From NCBI GenBank assembly GCA_029718625.1, contig CM056376.1, positions 117,464,412-117,528,411 on the forward strand: 64,000 nt of DNA. The letters are read 5' to 3'. A model generated the notes under the pieces. The model ran no database searches and was not told the DNA's origin. It was given only the letters and a program-made list of their open reading frames with translations. This DNA comes from Synaphobranchus kaupii (Eukaryota > Chordata > Actinopteri > Anguilliformes > Synaphobranchidae). Positions 48,206 through 59,737 of the stretch are shown piece by piece (position 1 is the first letter of the stretch; each line of letters starts with the position of its first letter). A program made the position numbers and the translations under genes.

Positions 48206-50004
48206 GGCTATTCAACACTGGATTGCTGGATGCGTAACTCCAACCTTCCATGTGTGGGCTACGAGCTAGCGAGAAAGCTAGTGAGTTCATAAGCACAGCA
48301 GAGTTAGGCTATTCAGCACTGGATTGCCGGATGCGTAACTCCAACCTTCCATGTGTGGGCTATGAGCTAGCGAGCGAGCTAATGAGTTTCTGCACAGTTT
48401 TTTTTTCCGGTAGTGTAGAACGTTACCTGCGGGAAATGTTTTGGTACCAGACAGCTAGGTTTAGTTTAGTTTTCTGTAGTGCAATGAATGTAGGCTATAA
48501 TGCATGTTGATTCGCTTCGTAGTAGCCTAGCTTGTATCTGCTTCCTGACGAGAAGCAGGAAGTAACGTTGGTGAACAAGCTTAATTGGAGAACGCATATT
48601 TCCCAGGAATCTTAGCTAGAAAGAAAACAATAGATACTACTAAGAAAGTACATACCAGAGATTATTCTTCTTCTTCTTCTTCTTCTTATTATTATTATTA
48701 TAATTAAAAGTGTTTGCAGTAAGCTACATTATCAGCAGAGTAGCGTAGACTAGAGCCACATTCTGAGGCAATTTTATTTTATTTTTTAAAGTGACTAACC
48801 ATGAATCAGATATGTTTGGGGAATTGACGGTTTATAAATCCGATCCCTTAAAGGCTTGCAGCTTAAAAGAGGCTATCCTCAATTCTTAATGTAGGCTATT
48901 ATCGTAAATTCTTAATTTTCCTAGTAGTTAATTTTATGGTGACCTTGTGTTATGTGTGAAAAGGATAAAGTGAACTGAAGTGAAGAAATTAATGAATAAA
49001 GAAATGTTGGCCGAGGCAAGGGGTTTCCACAGTCAGTCAGTCATGACCGCAAGAGCAGAGCGTAACACCCTCCCCAAACCAGACAAGAGCGAGCGTCCGG
49101 TTTGGGGAGGGTGTGATATAGTACAAGTGAAATACAAGTGAAACAATTGAACAGTTAATATTGGAAACCTCTTGCCTTTGCAATACAAATACGTTAATGT
49201 GTCAATGTGAAAATAATAACAGTCTAAGAAATGAAAAGTACTTAACAGTTGCACATTGTTTTTGTGGAAAATACACATGCGCCCTGCTGGGCTCAAACCC
49301 ACTATCCACTGTGTGAAAGACTGCAGTTCTAACCACAAGGCCACAGTAGCTTCTTGGAAAGCATGAAACCATTAGCTACATTAACATTAAAAAACATTAC
49401 TATGAAGCGTTTTTATTGGACGATAAGCTTGATGAGCAGGTATACGGACTATACCCTCAAATAATAATTCTCCCCATTGGATAACATTGCGACGGAGGCA
49501 GGCAGTTTGGCAGGAAAATGGGAAGAAGAAGAAGCGGAAGAGGAAGGAGAAAAACAGCAAAATAACCCAAGTTTGGGGCTTTATTGTGTGCATGTGTGAA
49601 GTTGTATCTGAATGCTGTGTGGTTACATGAGGTCAGAACATACAGAAGTGAATGTTTTTCAGGGCTGAGAGTCTATGGTCATTGTGGTTACTTCTGTAGG
49701 AAACCCTGAAAAGTGCCAAACTCTCATGCTGTATAGGTATGGGGCATGCCCCAGCAAGCTGTAACTTGGCGGATGGCATACCTGCCATCCCAATTACTGG
49801 CAGTATCCCCTTCAGTAAAGCATGTAAGCAATATTCCACTATAATTCCATTATAATAATATAATAATTATTCTGGGTTATTACACTGTTCTCTGTATTAA
49901 ATGGCAATGCTGTGGTAGGTCAGTCCTACACAGTAAATTCGCAGGAAAATGTCCAGTGTTAATTCAGCTCTAGCAGTGTACATATGAGTCTATTCTGGCC
50001 AAAT
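48206..50004. other. 1.8-kb segment present only in duplication copy A
   Basis: Absent between 55286 and 55290 in copy B. It contains an imperfect tandem duplication of about 100 bp (GTTAGGCTATTCAACACTGG... at 48203 and GTTAGGCTATTCAGCACTGG... at 48303), a (TTC)n/(TTA)n tract at 48667-48702, a hairpin at 49066-49113 and a tRNA-like sequence. TTAAC occurs at both edges, compatible with either a microhomology deletion in B or an insertion in A. Confidence 0.65.
49283..49350 (-). tRNA. Degenerate tRNA-like sequence (tRNA pseudogene or SINE head)
   Basis: On the minus strand the sequence shows an A-box-like TGGCCTTGTGGTTAGA and a B-box-like GGTTTGAGCCC at suitable spacing, with an anticodon-loop-like CTTTCAC between (a Glu-TTC-like layout). 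The acceptor stem pairs only partly and the flank does not show a clear SINE body. It is probably a pseudogene or SINE fragment. Confidence 0.45.
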
Positions 50005-50690
50005 TAACACTGGACATTGTACTGTGTACACTCATTACATTGGCTACCATTACTTTGAAGGGAGACGTCACTTTCTCTATGTAGGATCTTATCAGGACTG
50101 TTCATACTTATGAGTCACTTTTGAATACTCACATTTTAAAACCTGAATGAAATTATCTGTAATTTCTGTTTGTAAGTGCCCTTAATTATCATATTTCACA
50201 AGTCTGCACTGCTGCAGCTGCTCTCATGTTCTGTCTGTATGTTCATTTGTAAGATATACTTTTTTGTACTACTTTTTTTATTTGGAAAGATATTTTTAAT
50301 GTTGAAAAATGTATATGCAATTTTCAGAAATGTACACACACACACACGCACACATATACACATGCACACATGAATACGCACACACACACATACACACACA
50401 CACGCACACATGAATATGCACACACACACACACACACACAAACACACACATGAATACTTGCGCATGCTCACACACGCACACATACACACATGCAAATGAG
50501 CACTGTCAAATAACTCCTATAAGGATATACTGTATACATATGTTGTACTTTTTTTTTGTCTTGTGTTTGATATTGTGTTTGATATAATGTTTTTATTATT
50601 GATATTGTTGTCATATCAAGCCCCATGCGCAAGTGGACAAAAAAGCATTTTATCTGCTTCACAAATGTCTCATGTCATGTGATATATCTG
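50005..50690. other. Duplicated segment with CA-rich microsatellite (copy A)
   Basis: Matches 55290-56040. Contains an interrupted ACACAC/GCACAC tract with CACATGAATA interspersions at about 50331-50490. No gene is seen. Confidence 0.7.
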
Positions 50691-50696
50691 ACTTCA

Positions 50697-51420
50697 TTAA
50701 AGGTATACTATGTAGTTTCATTGTAAACAACTCGTTCTTTGTTTACATTCAAATTTTCTCCCCAAAAAAAACATTGTATGTGTCCTTGTGGTCTAATAAA
50801 CATGTTGAATGTATTTCCTACCTCATAAGTCATTCGTAAAGTGTTTTTTTGTTAATGTTTTGAATGCTACACTGTTGACATCCCGCCGCCATTTTTAAAG
50901 CCAGAGACAGCTAAAATTGTGTAAACATCATGAATGGGCGGTTCCTGCCCATTTGATTGACATGGCCAGGCCATGTGGGCAGGCTTCCAGGTAAACTCTT
51001 ATTTTAGCTTAGGCTACTTACCTTTACGTACGCATCGAAGCGTCCACGTTCGCGTATTTGCATGAGGTATGTTTCGGCCCTTACTCATTAGCAAGATGTT
51101 TTCAGCCGAGGAGGTAACAATATCATTATAAAAATAGCGACCATACACCTAGCTAAGGCTATCTATTGTTGTGATGTTTGTTTATTGTTGACAATAGTCT
51201 ATGTATCATGTTGTTTGACCAAACCTTGATCATGTAAATGGAGACTACGTTACATGCTCAAAGCATATAAGTTAGTAATCTTAGCTATTGCTCTGTAAAT
51301 TTGACCACTGTTCATTTTCATAAAATAATTCAAAATCATCATTTTGTAATTCTGCTCGGTTCATTCTGTAGTCATCAACATCCAGTGGTCGCGGCCCCAG
51401 AGTAAGGGTCGTGTTCGTCG
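50697..51420 (+). repeat. Dispersed repeat, copy A (inverted relative of 18950-19925)
   Basis: Begins TTAAAGGTATACTATGTAGT and includes the ATGGCCAGGCCATGTGGGCA and ATAGCGACCATACACCTAGC blocks. The duplicate is at 56040-56760. No hairpin or L2 tail is nested here, unlike the 19-kb copy. Confidence 0.8.
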
Positions 51421-51561
51421 TGGGCAAGGCAGGGCCAGGGGAAGAGGACAGCTTGATCAGAGTGACCGTGATAGAGCCGACAGGCTCCGGGAGGAGAGAG
51501 TCCACGGTCAGGGAAAATACGTGTGAAACGTCACCAGAATGCTTGTGCGTCGTCGTGCAGG

Positions 51562-52003
51562 CTTTTTTATGGCGGTTTTGGAGTAGTGGCTTCTTCCTTG
51601 CTGAGCAGCCTTTCAGGTTATGTCGATATAGGATTTTTTTACTGTGGATATAGATACTTTTGTACCTGTTCCCTCCAGCATCTTCACAAGGTCCTTTGCT
51701 GTTGTTCTGGGATTGATTTGCACTTTTCGCACCAAAGCACGTTCATCTCTAGGAGACAGAATGCGTCTCCTTCCTGAACGGTATGACGGCTGCGTGGTCC
51801 CATGGTGTTTATACTTGCGTACTATTGTTTGTACAGACGAACGTAGTACCTTCAGGCATTTGGAAATTGCTTCCAAGGATGAACCAGACTTGTGGTCCAC
51901 AATTTTCTTTCTGAGGTCTTGACTGATTTCTTTTGATTTTCCCATGATGTCAAGCAAAGAAGTACACCTCCAATTGACTCAAAATAATGTTAATTAGCCT
52001 ATC
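51562..52003 (-). mobile_element. Sleeping Beauty-type transposase fragment, copy A
   Basis: Minus-strand MGKSKEISQDLRKKIV...KYKHHGTTQPSYRSGRRR...KVSISTVK retains only the paired-like DNA-binding domain and linker. The catalytic domain and both TIRs are absent. At about 52010 it abuts a 25-bp IS630-like terminal sequence (GAGTCAAAGCAATCGTAAAA AACTG, to 52035). The duplicate is at 56899-57340. Confidence 0.88.
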
Positions 52004-52158
52004 AGAAGTTGAGTCAAAGCAATCGTAAAAAACTGTAAATAAAGACATTCAATTGAATCAGATGTTTCACATTATATTGAAGGTATGTGTGATTATGATT
52101 ATGATTAAAATGACTATTATTATTAGTATTATGATCAAAATTATATTATATTAAATTA

Positions 52159-52853
52159 CAGTTTTTTACGATTGCTTAGACTCATTTTGCACAGCAGAAT
52201 TTCAATGTATAAAACTCAAAATGCAAAGTGCCAAACTGACTTTCAAAATCCATACTCTAAGACACTACATCCTATGCTGACATACAAAGTGTAAAACTGT
52301 TAACGCAAAGTGCTAAACTGACTTGCATAATTCTTACCTTAAGACACTACATCCTATGCTGACATACAAAGTGCAAAACTCGAAATCATATGCTCCATTC
52401 TCAGAATACAGCCACCTAATATTACAACAATGTTCAAATGTTTATTACTACAAATGCAGATCACTAAATCAATTCAACAGGTGTTTGTAGTCATGTCTCA
52501 GCACTTCCAACAACCTTGCCCAGGTGAGTAGCATTGCAACACAATTGATAATCTCTTCATCACTACATAAAAGGCTGCTTAGAAACCTGAATGGCAGTTT
52601 CTGACAACATGGAGCAGGTCAGTGAGGTTGAGGTTGGTAACGAAGGATAGGGTCATGGTCGTGGTCGTGGTCATGGTCATGGTCGTGGACTAGTTTGCCT
52701 AGACCCAGCCCTGAGACCATTGGGCAGGCCCACACACATCCATCCCTGATTGGTCAGCCTGACCCTCTGCTGGGGGCATACAACTCTGTGCGCCTCATGC
52801 ATTTTCTGGATGGGCTGTACAACCGTCTCGTACAGCCAAATGCTCAGAGGCTC
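52159..52853 (+). mobile_element. IS630/Tc1-like element, copy A, truncated at the duplication junction
   Basis: Starts CAGTTTTTTACGATTGCTTA after TA, as does 57496, and is near-identical to that copy until CCAAATGCTCAGA at 52853. There it jumps to a short filler and junction-minisatellite array 3. It marks the right border of duplication copy A. Confidence 0.9.
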
Positions 52854-52872
52854 AGTGGTGGTGGGAGGTAAT

Positions 52873-54010
52873 ACAGGTACCCCCACCACCACATCATCAA
52901 TACCCTACAGGTACCCCCCCACCACCACATCATCAATACCCTACAGGTACCCCCCCACCACCACCACATCATCAATACCCTACAGGTACCCCACCACCAC
53001 CACATCATCAATACCCTACAGGTACCCCCCCCACCACCACATCATCAATACCCTACAGGTACCCCCCTACCACCACATCATCAATACCCTACAGGTACCC
53101 CCACCACCACATCATCAATACCCTACAGGTACCCCCCACCACCACATCATCAATACCCTACAGGTACCCCCACCACCACATCATCAATACCCTACAGGTA
53201 CCCCACCACCACCACATCATCAATACCCTACAGGTACCCCCCCTACCACCACATCATCAATACCCTACAGGTACCCCCACCACCACATCATCAATACCCT
53301 ACAGGTACCCCCACCACCACATCATCAATACCCTACAGGTACCCCCACCACCACATCATCAATACCCTACAGGTACCCCCACCACCACATCATCAATACC
53401 CTACAGGTACCCCACCACCACCACATCATCAATACCCTACAGGTACCCCCCCACCACCACATCATCAATACCCTAGAGGTACCCCCTACCACCACATCAT
53501 CAATACCCTACAGGTACCCCCACCACCACATCATCAATACCCTACAGGTACCCCCACCACCACATCATCAATACCCTACAGGTACCCCCCCCCCCCACCA
53601 CCACATCATCAATACCCTACAGGTACCACCCCCCCCACCACCACCACATCATCATCAATATCCTACAGGTACCCCCCCCCCCCCCCCCCCCCCCCCCACC
53701 ACATCATCAATACCCTACAGGTACCCCCTCCCCACCACCACATCATCAATACCCTACAGGTACCCCCTCCCCACCACCACATCATCAATACCCTACAGGT
53801 ACCCCCACCCACCACATCATCAATACCCTACAGGTACCCCCACCACCACATCATCAATACCCTACAGGTACCACCACCACATCATCAATACCCTACAGAT
53901 ACCCCCACCACCACCACATCATCAATACCCTACAGGTACCCCCACCACCACATCATCAATACCCTACAGGTACCCCCCCACCACCACATTATCAATACCC
54001 TGCAGGTACC
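52873..54010 (+). repeat. ltb4r: Donor-junction minisatellite, array 3
   Basis: About 32 units of the same ATCATCAATACCCTACAGGT core with variable C-rich spacers, including one run of about 26 C's near 53670-53697. One unit has CTAGAGGTACC and one CTACAGATACC. It sits directly upstream of intron-2-like sequence and exon copy B. A frame of 431 codons crosses it only because no unit contains a stop in that frame. Confidence 0.95.
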
Positions 54011-54494
54011 CCCTGCCACGCACATGGTTGCATAGCCTCTTTTAGCAGGTATATATGATCGCTGTAAAATGCTTTTTTTGTACGTTGTTCACTTTGTCAG
54101 CTGGCGTACTCTTTCTACATAAATAAAGACCCGTATCACTGGATCTACTGTGAAGTGTTTTCCTGGCTGGCCTGTTTCTTTATTACAAGACAAATGTGGA
54201 TTTTTCCTTCTCAGCCCAACACGTTCTTTCCATTCTGCATGTACGGCTTCTATAAGCTCGTTTTTGAAACATCATCAATTTGATCTTGCAGTTTTGGCTA
54301 GGGGGCAGATTTACAGAAGGTTATTAAGATTACATTTTAATATGTATGCATTTATTTTTACTGTTAAACTTAGCAAAAAAGTTATGTCCTTCTTCTTACT
54401 TTGACCAGCTGTTTCTCTCTCTCCCTGTCTCTCCCTCTCTCTCTTTCTCCCTCTATCTCTCTCTCCCTGTCTCTCCCTCCCTCTCCTCCTGCAG
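54011..54494 (+). other. Duplicated distal part of gene 2 intron 2
   Basis: Second copy of 46946-47413, ending CCTCCCTCTCCTCCTGCAG, an intact acceptor. Confidence 0.85.
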
Positions 54495-54866
54495 GTGACC
54501 GGGCTGCTGCAGGACCTGCCGTCTTTGCAGAAAGCGGCTGACACAGCTCGTCCCAATGTGACGGCATTTGCCTTCTTCAGCAGCAGTGTGAACCCTGTGC
54601 TGTACGTGTTTGCGGGAAGCTCCCACATTCGCATGGCGGGCCTGGGCTTCATGGCCAAGCTGTTCGAGGGAACCAACTCGGAATCTGGCTCCTTCTCCCG
54701 GGCAGGCAGCCGGAGCAGCTCCGTCACAGATACCTCCGTTCTGCAGAAGCTGTCGCTGAGGCTCAGGCGACGTTCCACCCGCTGTGAGGGGAATGGGGAG
54801 GTGTCTGGGGTGGAGCCGGGGCAGAGGCCGGGGCAGAACAACCTCACCTCCACAGCTCTGCTCTGA
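54495..54866 (+). CDS. ltb4r: Leukotriene B4 receptor 1 terminal coding exon copy B (alternative last exon candidate)
   Basis: A 372-bp second copy of the TM7/tail exon, fully open and ending at the same stop. By direct comparison with copy A it differs at ten bases, eight of them changing amino acids in six codons (Asn/Lys, Glu/Asp, Thr/Met, Met/Val, Gly/Arg, Ala/Glu). NPVLY and the Ser-rich tail are intact. There is no copy of coding exons 1 and 2 between the two copies, so B can only be used by splicing from exon 2 over copy A, or is unused. The acceptor CCTCCTGCAG|GTGACC is intact. Confidence 0.8.
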   Translation: MTGLLQDLPSLQKAADTARPNVTAFAFFSSSVNPVLYVFAGSSHIRMAGLGFMAKLFEGTNSESGSFSRAGSRSSSVTDTSVLQKLSLRLRRRSTRCEGNGEVSGVEPGQRPGQNNLTSTALL

Positions 54867-55290
54867 GGGTATGACTAATGAGATCCTGATATTTCCATTT
54901 TTCCACAGTGATGCTGGGATCACATGGCCAGTTCCACCCTGACCCAAACCAGCCACGTACTCAGAAGAATTCCTTGTAAAATTAACAAAAATAATATAAT
55001 TACATTATATAATATCATATACTTGTAGTATACTTGAGCAGTATTTAATGTGTAATGAAATACAATGAACAGCATCACCTGAGCTATGGATCATGAAGAA
55101 GCATGTAAATTAATGAACCAAGTCTATATGAAGACATGCATGCACAATGGGCTAGACGCAAACACATTCTAGCTGAAAGACATACAGCCTAAATAGCTAG
55201 TACAGCCTAAATAGTTTGCATCAGGAAAATATGGAAATACAGTTTTAAAATAGGGCCATTAGTGTTCTAGGAAATACATTTAACGTACAT
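54867..55290 (+). other. 3' flank of exon copy B
   Basis: Near-identical to 47786-48205. It then joins directly to sequence equivalent to 50005, without the 1.8-kb A-only segment. Confidence 0.5.
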
Positions 55291-55630
55291 TTAACACTGG
55301 ACATTGTACTGTGTACACTCATTACATTGGCTCCCATTACGTCACTTTCTCTATGCAGGATCTTATCAGGACTGTTCATACTTATGAGTCACTTTTGAAT
55401 ACTCACATTTTAAAACCTGAATTAAATTATCTGTAATTTCTGTTTGTAAGTGCCCTTAATTATCATATTTCACAAGTCTGCACTGCTGCAGCTGCTCTCA
55501 TGTTCTGTCTGTATGTTCATTTGTAAGATATACTTTTTTGTACTACTTTTTTTTTTTGGAAAGATATTTTTAATGTTGAAAAATGTATATGCAATCTTCA
55601 GAAATGTAGTTTAAATTCTCATATTGTACA

Positions 55631-55633
<3 letters not shown>

Positions 55634-55703
<70 letters not shown>

Positions 55704-55842
55704 CACACATGAATACGCACACACACACACACACGCACACATGAATATGCACACACACACACACATACACACATACACACACAAACACACACATGAATAC
55801 TTGCGCATGCTCACACACGCACACATACACACATGCAAATGA
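55634..55842. repeat. (CA)n microsatellite, expanded relative to copy A
   Basis: An uninterrupted CA run of about 65 bp followed by the same interrupted CACATGAATA pattern as 50331-50490. The long run is missing from copy A, a size difference that arose after the duplication. Confidence 0.95.
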
Positions 55843-56039
55843 GCACTGTCAAATAACTCCTATAAGGATATACTGTATACATATGTTGTACTTTTTTTTG
55901 TCTTGTGTTTGATATTGTGTTTGATATAATGTTTTTATTATTGATATTGTTGTCATATCAAGCCCCATGCGCAAGTGGACAAAAAAGCATTTTATCTGCT
56001 TCACAAATGTCTCATGTCATGTGATATATCTGACTTCAT

Positions 56040-56760
56040 TAAAGGTATACTATGCAGTTTCATTGTAAACAACTCGTTCTTTGTTTACATTCAACTTTTC
56101 TCCCCAAAAAACATTGTATGTGTTCTTGTGGTCTAATAAACATGTTGAATGTATTTCCTACCTCATAAGTCATTCGCAAAGTGTTTTTTTGTTCATGTTT
56201 TGAATGCTACACTGTTGACATCCCGCCGCCATTTTTAAAGCCAGAGACAGCTAAAATTGTGTAAACGTCATGAATGGGCGGGTCCTGCCCATTTGGTTGA
56301 CATGGCCAGGCCATGTGGGCATGCTTCCAGGTAAACTCTTATTTTAGCTTAGGCTACTTACCTTTACGTACGCATCGAAGCGTCCACGTTCGCGTATTTG
56401 CATGAGGTATGTTTCGGCCCTTCCTCATTAGCAAGATGTTTTCAGCCGAGGAGGTAACAATATCATTATAAAAATAGCGACCATACACCTAGCTAAGGCT
56501 ATCTATTGTCGTGATGTTTGTTTATTGTTGACAATAGTCTATGTATCATGTTGTTTGACCAAACCTTGATCATGTAAATGGAGACTACGTTACATGCTCA
56601 AAGCATATAAGTTAGTAATCTTAGCTATTGCTCTGTAAATTTGACCACTGTTGATTTTCATAAAATAATTCAAAATCATCATTTTGTAATTCTGCTCGGT
56701 TCATTCTGTAGCCATCAACATCCAGTGGTCGCGGCCCCAGAGTAGGGGTCGTGTTCGTGG
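56040..56760 (+). repeat. Dispersed repeat, copy B
   Basis: Duplicate of 50697-51420 with scattered substitutions. Confidence 0.8.
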
Positions 56761-56898
56761 TGGGCGAGGCAGGGCCAGGGGAAGAGGACAGCTTGATCAG
56801 AGTGACCGTGATAGAGCCGACAGACTCCGGGAGGAGAGAGTCCACGGTCAGGGAAAATATGTGTGAAACGTCACCAGAATGCTTGTGCGTCGTGCGGG

Positions 56899-57340
56899 CT
56901 TTTTTATGGCGGTTTTGGAGTAGTGGCTTCTTCCTTGCTGAGCAGCCTTTCAGGTTATGTCGATATAGGATTTTTTTACTGTGGATATAGATACTTTTGT
57001 ACCTGTTCCCTCCAGCATCTTCACAAGGTCCTTTGCTGTTGTTCTGGGATTGATTTGCACTTTTCGCACCAAAGCACGTTCATCTCTAGGAGACAGAACG
57101 CGTCTCCTTCCTGAACGGTATGACGGCTGCGTGGTCCCATGGTGTTTATACTTGCGTACTATTGTTTGTACAGACGAACGTAGTACCTTCAGGCATTTGG
57201 AAATTGCTTCCAAGGATGAACCAGACTTGTGGTCCACAATTTTCTTTCTGAGGTCTTGACTGATTTCTTTTGATTTTCCCATGATGTCAAGCAAAGAAGT
57301 ACACCTCCAATTGACTCAAAATAATGTTAATTAGCCTATC
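56899..57340 (-). mobile_element. Sleeping Beauty-type transposase fragment, copy B
   Basis: Duplicate of 51562-52003; the same DNA-binding-only fragment, again joined to the short IS630-like terminal sequence at about 57348-57372. Confidence 0.88.
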
Positions 57341-57929
57341 AGAAGTTGAGTCAAAGCAATCGTAAAAAACTGTAAATAAAGACATTCAATTGAATCAGAT
57401 GTTTCACATTATATTGAAGGTATGTGTGATTATGATTATGATTAAAATGACTATTATTATTAGTATTATGATCAAAATTATATTATATTAAATTACAGTT
57501 TTTTACGATTGCTTAGACTCATTTTGCACAGCAGAATTTCAATGTATAAAACTCAAAATGCAAAGTGCCAAACTGACTTTCAAAATCCATACTCTAAGAC
57601 ACTACATCCTATGCTGACATACAAAGTGTAAAACTGTTAACGCAAAGTGCTAAACTGACTTGCATAATTCTTACCTTAAGACACTACATCCTATGCTGAC
57701 ATACAAAGTGCAAAACTCGAAATCATATGCTCCATTCTCAGAATACAGCCACCTAATATTACAACAATGTTCAAATGTTTATTACTACAAATGCAGATCA
57801 CTAAATCAATTCAACAGGTGTTTGTAGTCATGTCTCAGCACTTCCAACAACCTTGCCCAGGTGAGTAGCATTGCAACACAATTGATAATCTCTTCATCAC
57901 TACATAAAAGGCTGCTTAGAAACCTGAAT

Positions 57930-58549
57930 GGCAGTTTCTGACAACATGGAGCAGGTCAGTGAGGTTGAGGTTGGTAACGAAGGATAGGGTCATGGTCGTG
58001 GTCGTGGTCGTGGTCATGGTCGTGGACTAGTTTGCCTAGACCCAGCCCTGAGACCATTGGGCAGGCCCACACACATCCATCCCTGATTGGTCAGCCTGAC
58101 CCTCTGCTGGGGGCATACAACTCTGTGCGCCTCATGCATTTTCTGGATGGGCTGTACAACCGTCTCGTACAGCCAAATGCTCAGATGGTGTTCATCATTG
58201 TCTGGGACAATGTAAACTTCCATTGTGCATTGGCTGTGCAAGACTGGTTTACAGCTCATGCAGAGTTCCGATTCCAATTCCTTCCACCTTACTCTTACCC
58301 TTTCTGAACCCCATAAAGGAGTTTTTCTCAGCCTGGAGGTGGAAGGTATACGATAGGTGTCCATATGAGCAGGAAATGCTCCTTCAGGCCATGGATGAGG
58401 CATGCGATGACATTACAGCCCAGCAGTGTCAGGGGTGGATAAGGCACTCTAAAAGATTTTACCAGCGCTGTCTTGCCAACGAAGACATCAGATGCAACTT
58501 CGACAAAATTCTGTGGCCAAATGCAGCGGAGAGGCAAAATGCTGCTTAA
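57930..58549 (+). pseudogene. IS630/Tc1-like DDE transposase pseudogene
   Basis: Near the start, after MEQVSEVEVGNEG, there is an in-frame TAG and then a Gly/Arg(His) repeat (CATGGTCGTGG tract, 57990-58025). The catalytic region retains IIVWDNVNFHCALAVQDWF (second Asp, about 58195-58245) and FLPPYS...FLNPIKEFFSAWRWKVYD (about 58275-58345), split by a frameshift at about 58300. The family has NPIE at the third catalytic position; here it is NPIK. The N-terminal DNA-binding part and the first Asp are missing. It ends AERQNAA stop at 58549. The encoded enzyme is dead. Confidence 0.85.
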
Positions 58550-59256
58550 GCACAGAGAAGCAAAGTTTTTTTTTTACTTTACAGTAAAGTTTGTTGTTGC
58601 TGTAACTGTTTTTGCTTTTACTGTTGTTTTTGTTTTTACTGTACAATACAGTTGAGTTTACAGTACTGCATTACTGTATGATTTTTGTTTAATGATTAAA
58701 CTTCATATAATCTAATCTAATATTTTGTTTGTCTTTCATAAAAACACGAGCGCAAAACTGCAGTCTATCACAGGGGATGATTGCTGTACATAATTTCAAG
58801 TATTTATGAGGAAATTACCATTGCATAGTCTTTTTTGGTAACAAGTATTTTGTGTTTGCCCGCATTATTTGATAATGCCGTTGTATTTGAAAATGTACCA
58901 ATAATTAAACTTCAACGATGAACATATCCACTGTTCTGACACTATGATAAACTTTAGCATGAAATACAATCTAATTTGGTTCAGTTGTTTGTATTGTGCA
59001 TGCTATATATGATTTTGAGCCCAAGATTAGGAGTATAGCATTTTGCGTTATGACCAAAAAACACTTTCAAACTCTTTTTTTATCAGAAGGATTTTGTGTT
59101 TGGCAGCATTATTTCATGATGACTTCATTGTTTGAAATATCTAATGTTCTGGTGCTGTGATAAACTTTTGCATATAATATTCTCTGATTTGACACTGGTA
59201 TTTTTGTTTTGGATGCTATATTACATTTTGAACCCAAAATAAGCAATATAGCATTG

Positions 59257-59737
59257 CAACATGGTATCACGCGTACTCGTCACATAGCGACGCTTCTGCC
59301 CAAGCGTCGCTATGTGACGCCAAAGGTAACCTTTTGCGTCGTATATTGACGGTTGTGGCCACATCATTTTTCTTTGGTTATGACTTCAATATTATGCTTT
59401 TTTTTCTTAATCTGGTAGAGAGTTACGTGAACGTATCTTAACAGTTCGGGCATGAGCCCAAGTTACATGGACTCCTGTGAGGTTATGTTTAGGGGTTGGG
59501 GGTGGGGTACGGGAATCACAAACTCTGAAAAATCAATGCGCACACGGCGAAGACTGAGCGGGCATGCTCGCAGTCGGTTATCATGAACAAAGCCTTCGCC
59601 ATAGTAGGATTCGTAAATTTGTGACCGAGTGCATCAATTAATGACGCAAAAGGCCTCCTTCTGCGTCTAATGGATGACGCCGTAGGTTGCTGCCCAAGCG
59701 TCACTTGATGACGCCTTCGGAATGAGACCAGGCTGAG
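59257..59737. repeat. Nested repeat with strong hairpin inside the IS630-like element
   Basis: Contains a hairpin of 17-18 bp arms (CGTCACATAGCGACGCTT, then CTGCCC, then AAGCGTCGCTATGTGACG at about 59278-59320) and further TGACGC words. It is bracketed by AGCATT on both sides (about 59250 and 59736), compatible with a small insertion. The family is not recognised. Confidence 0.5.

Noticed and set aside
52750..54045. 431-codon reading frame, the longest in the window
   Set aside because: It is translation of the donor-junction minisatellite (TSSIPYRYPPTT repeats), present in all three frames, joined to transposon sequence. There is no evidence of a protein.
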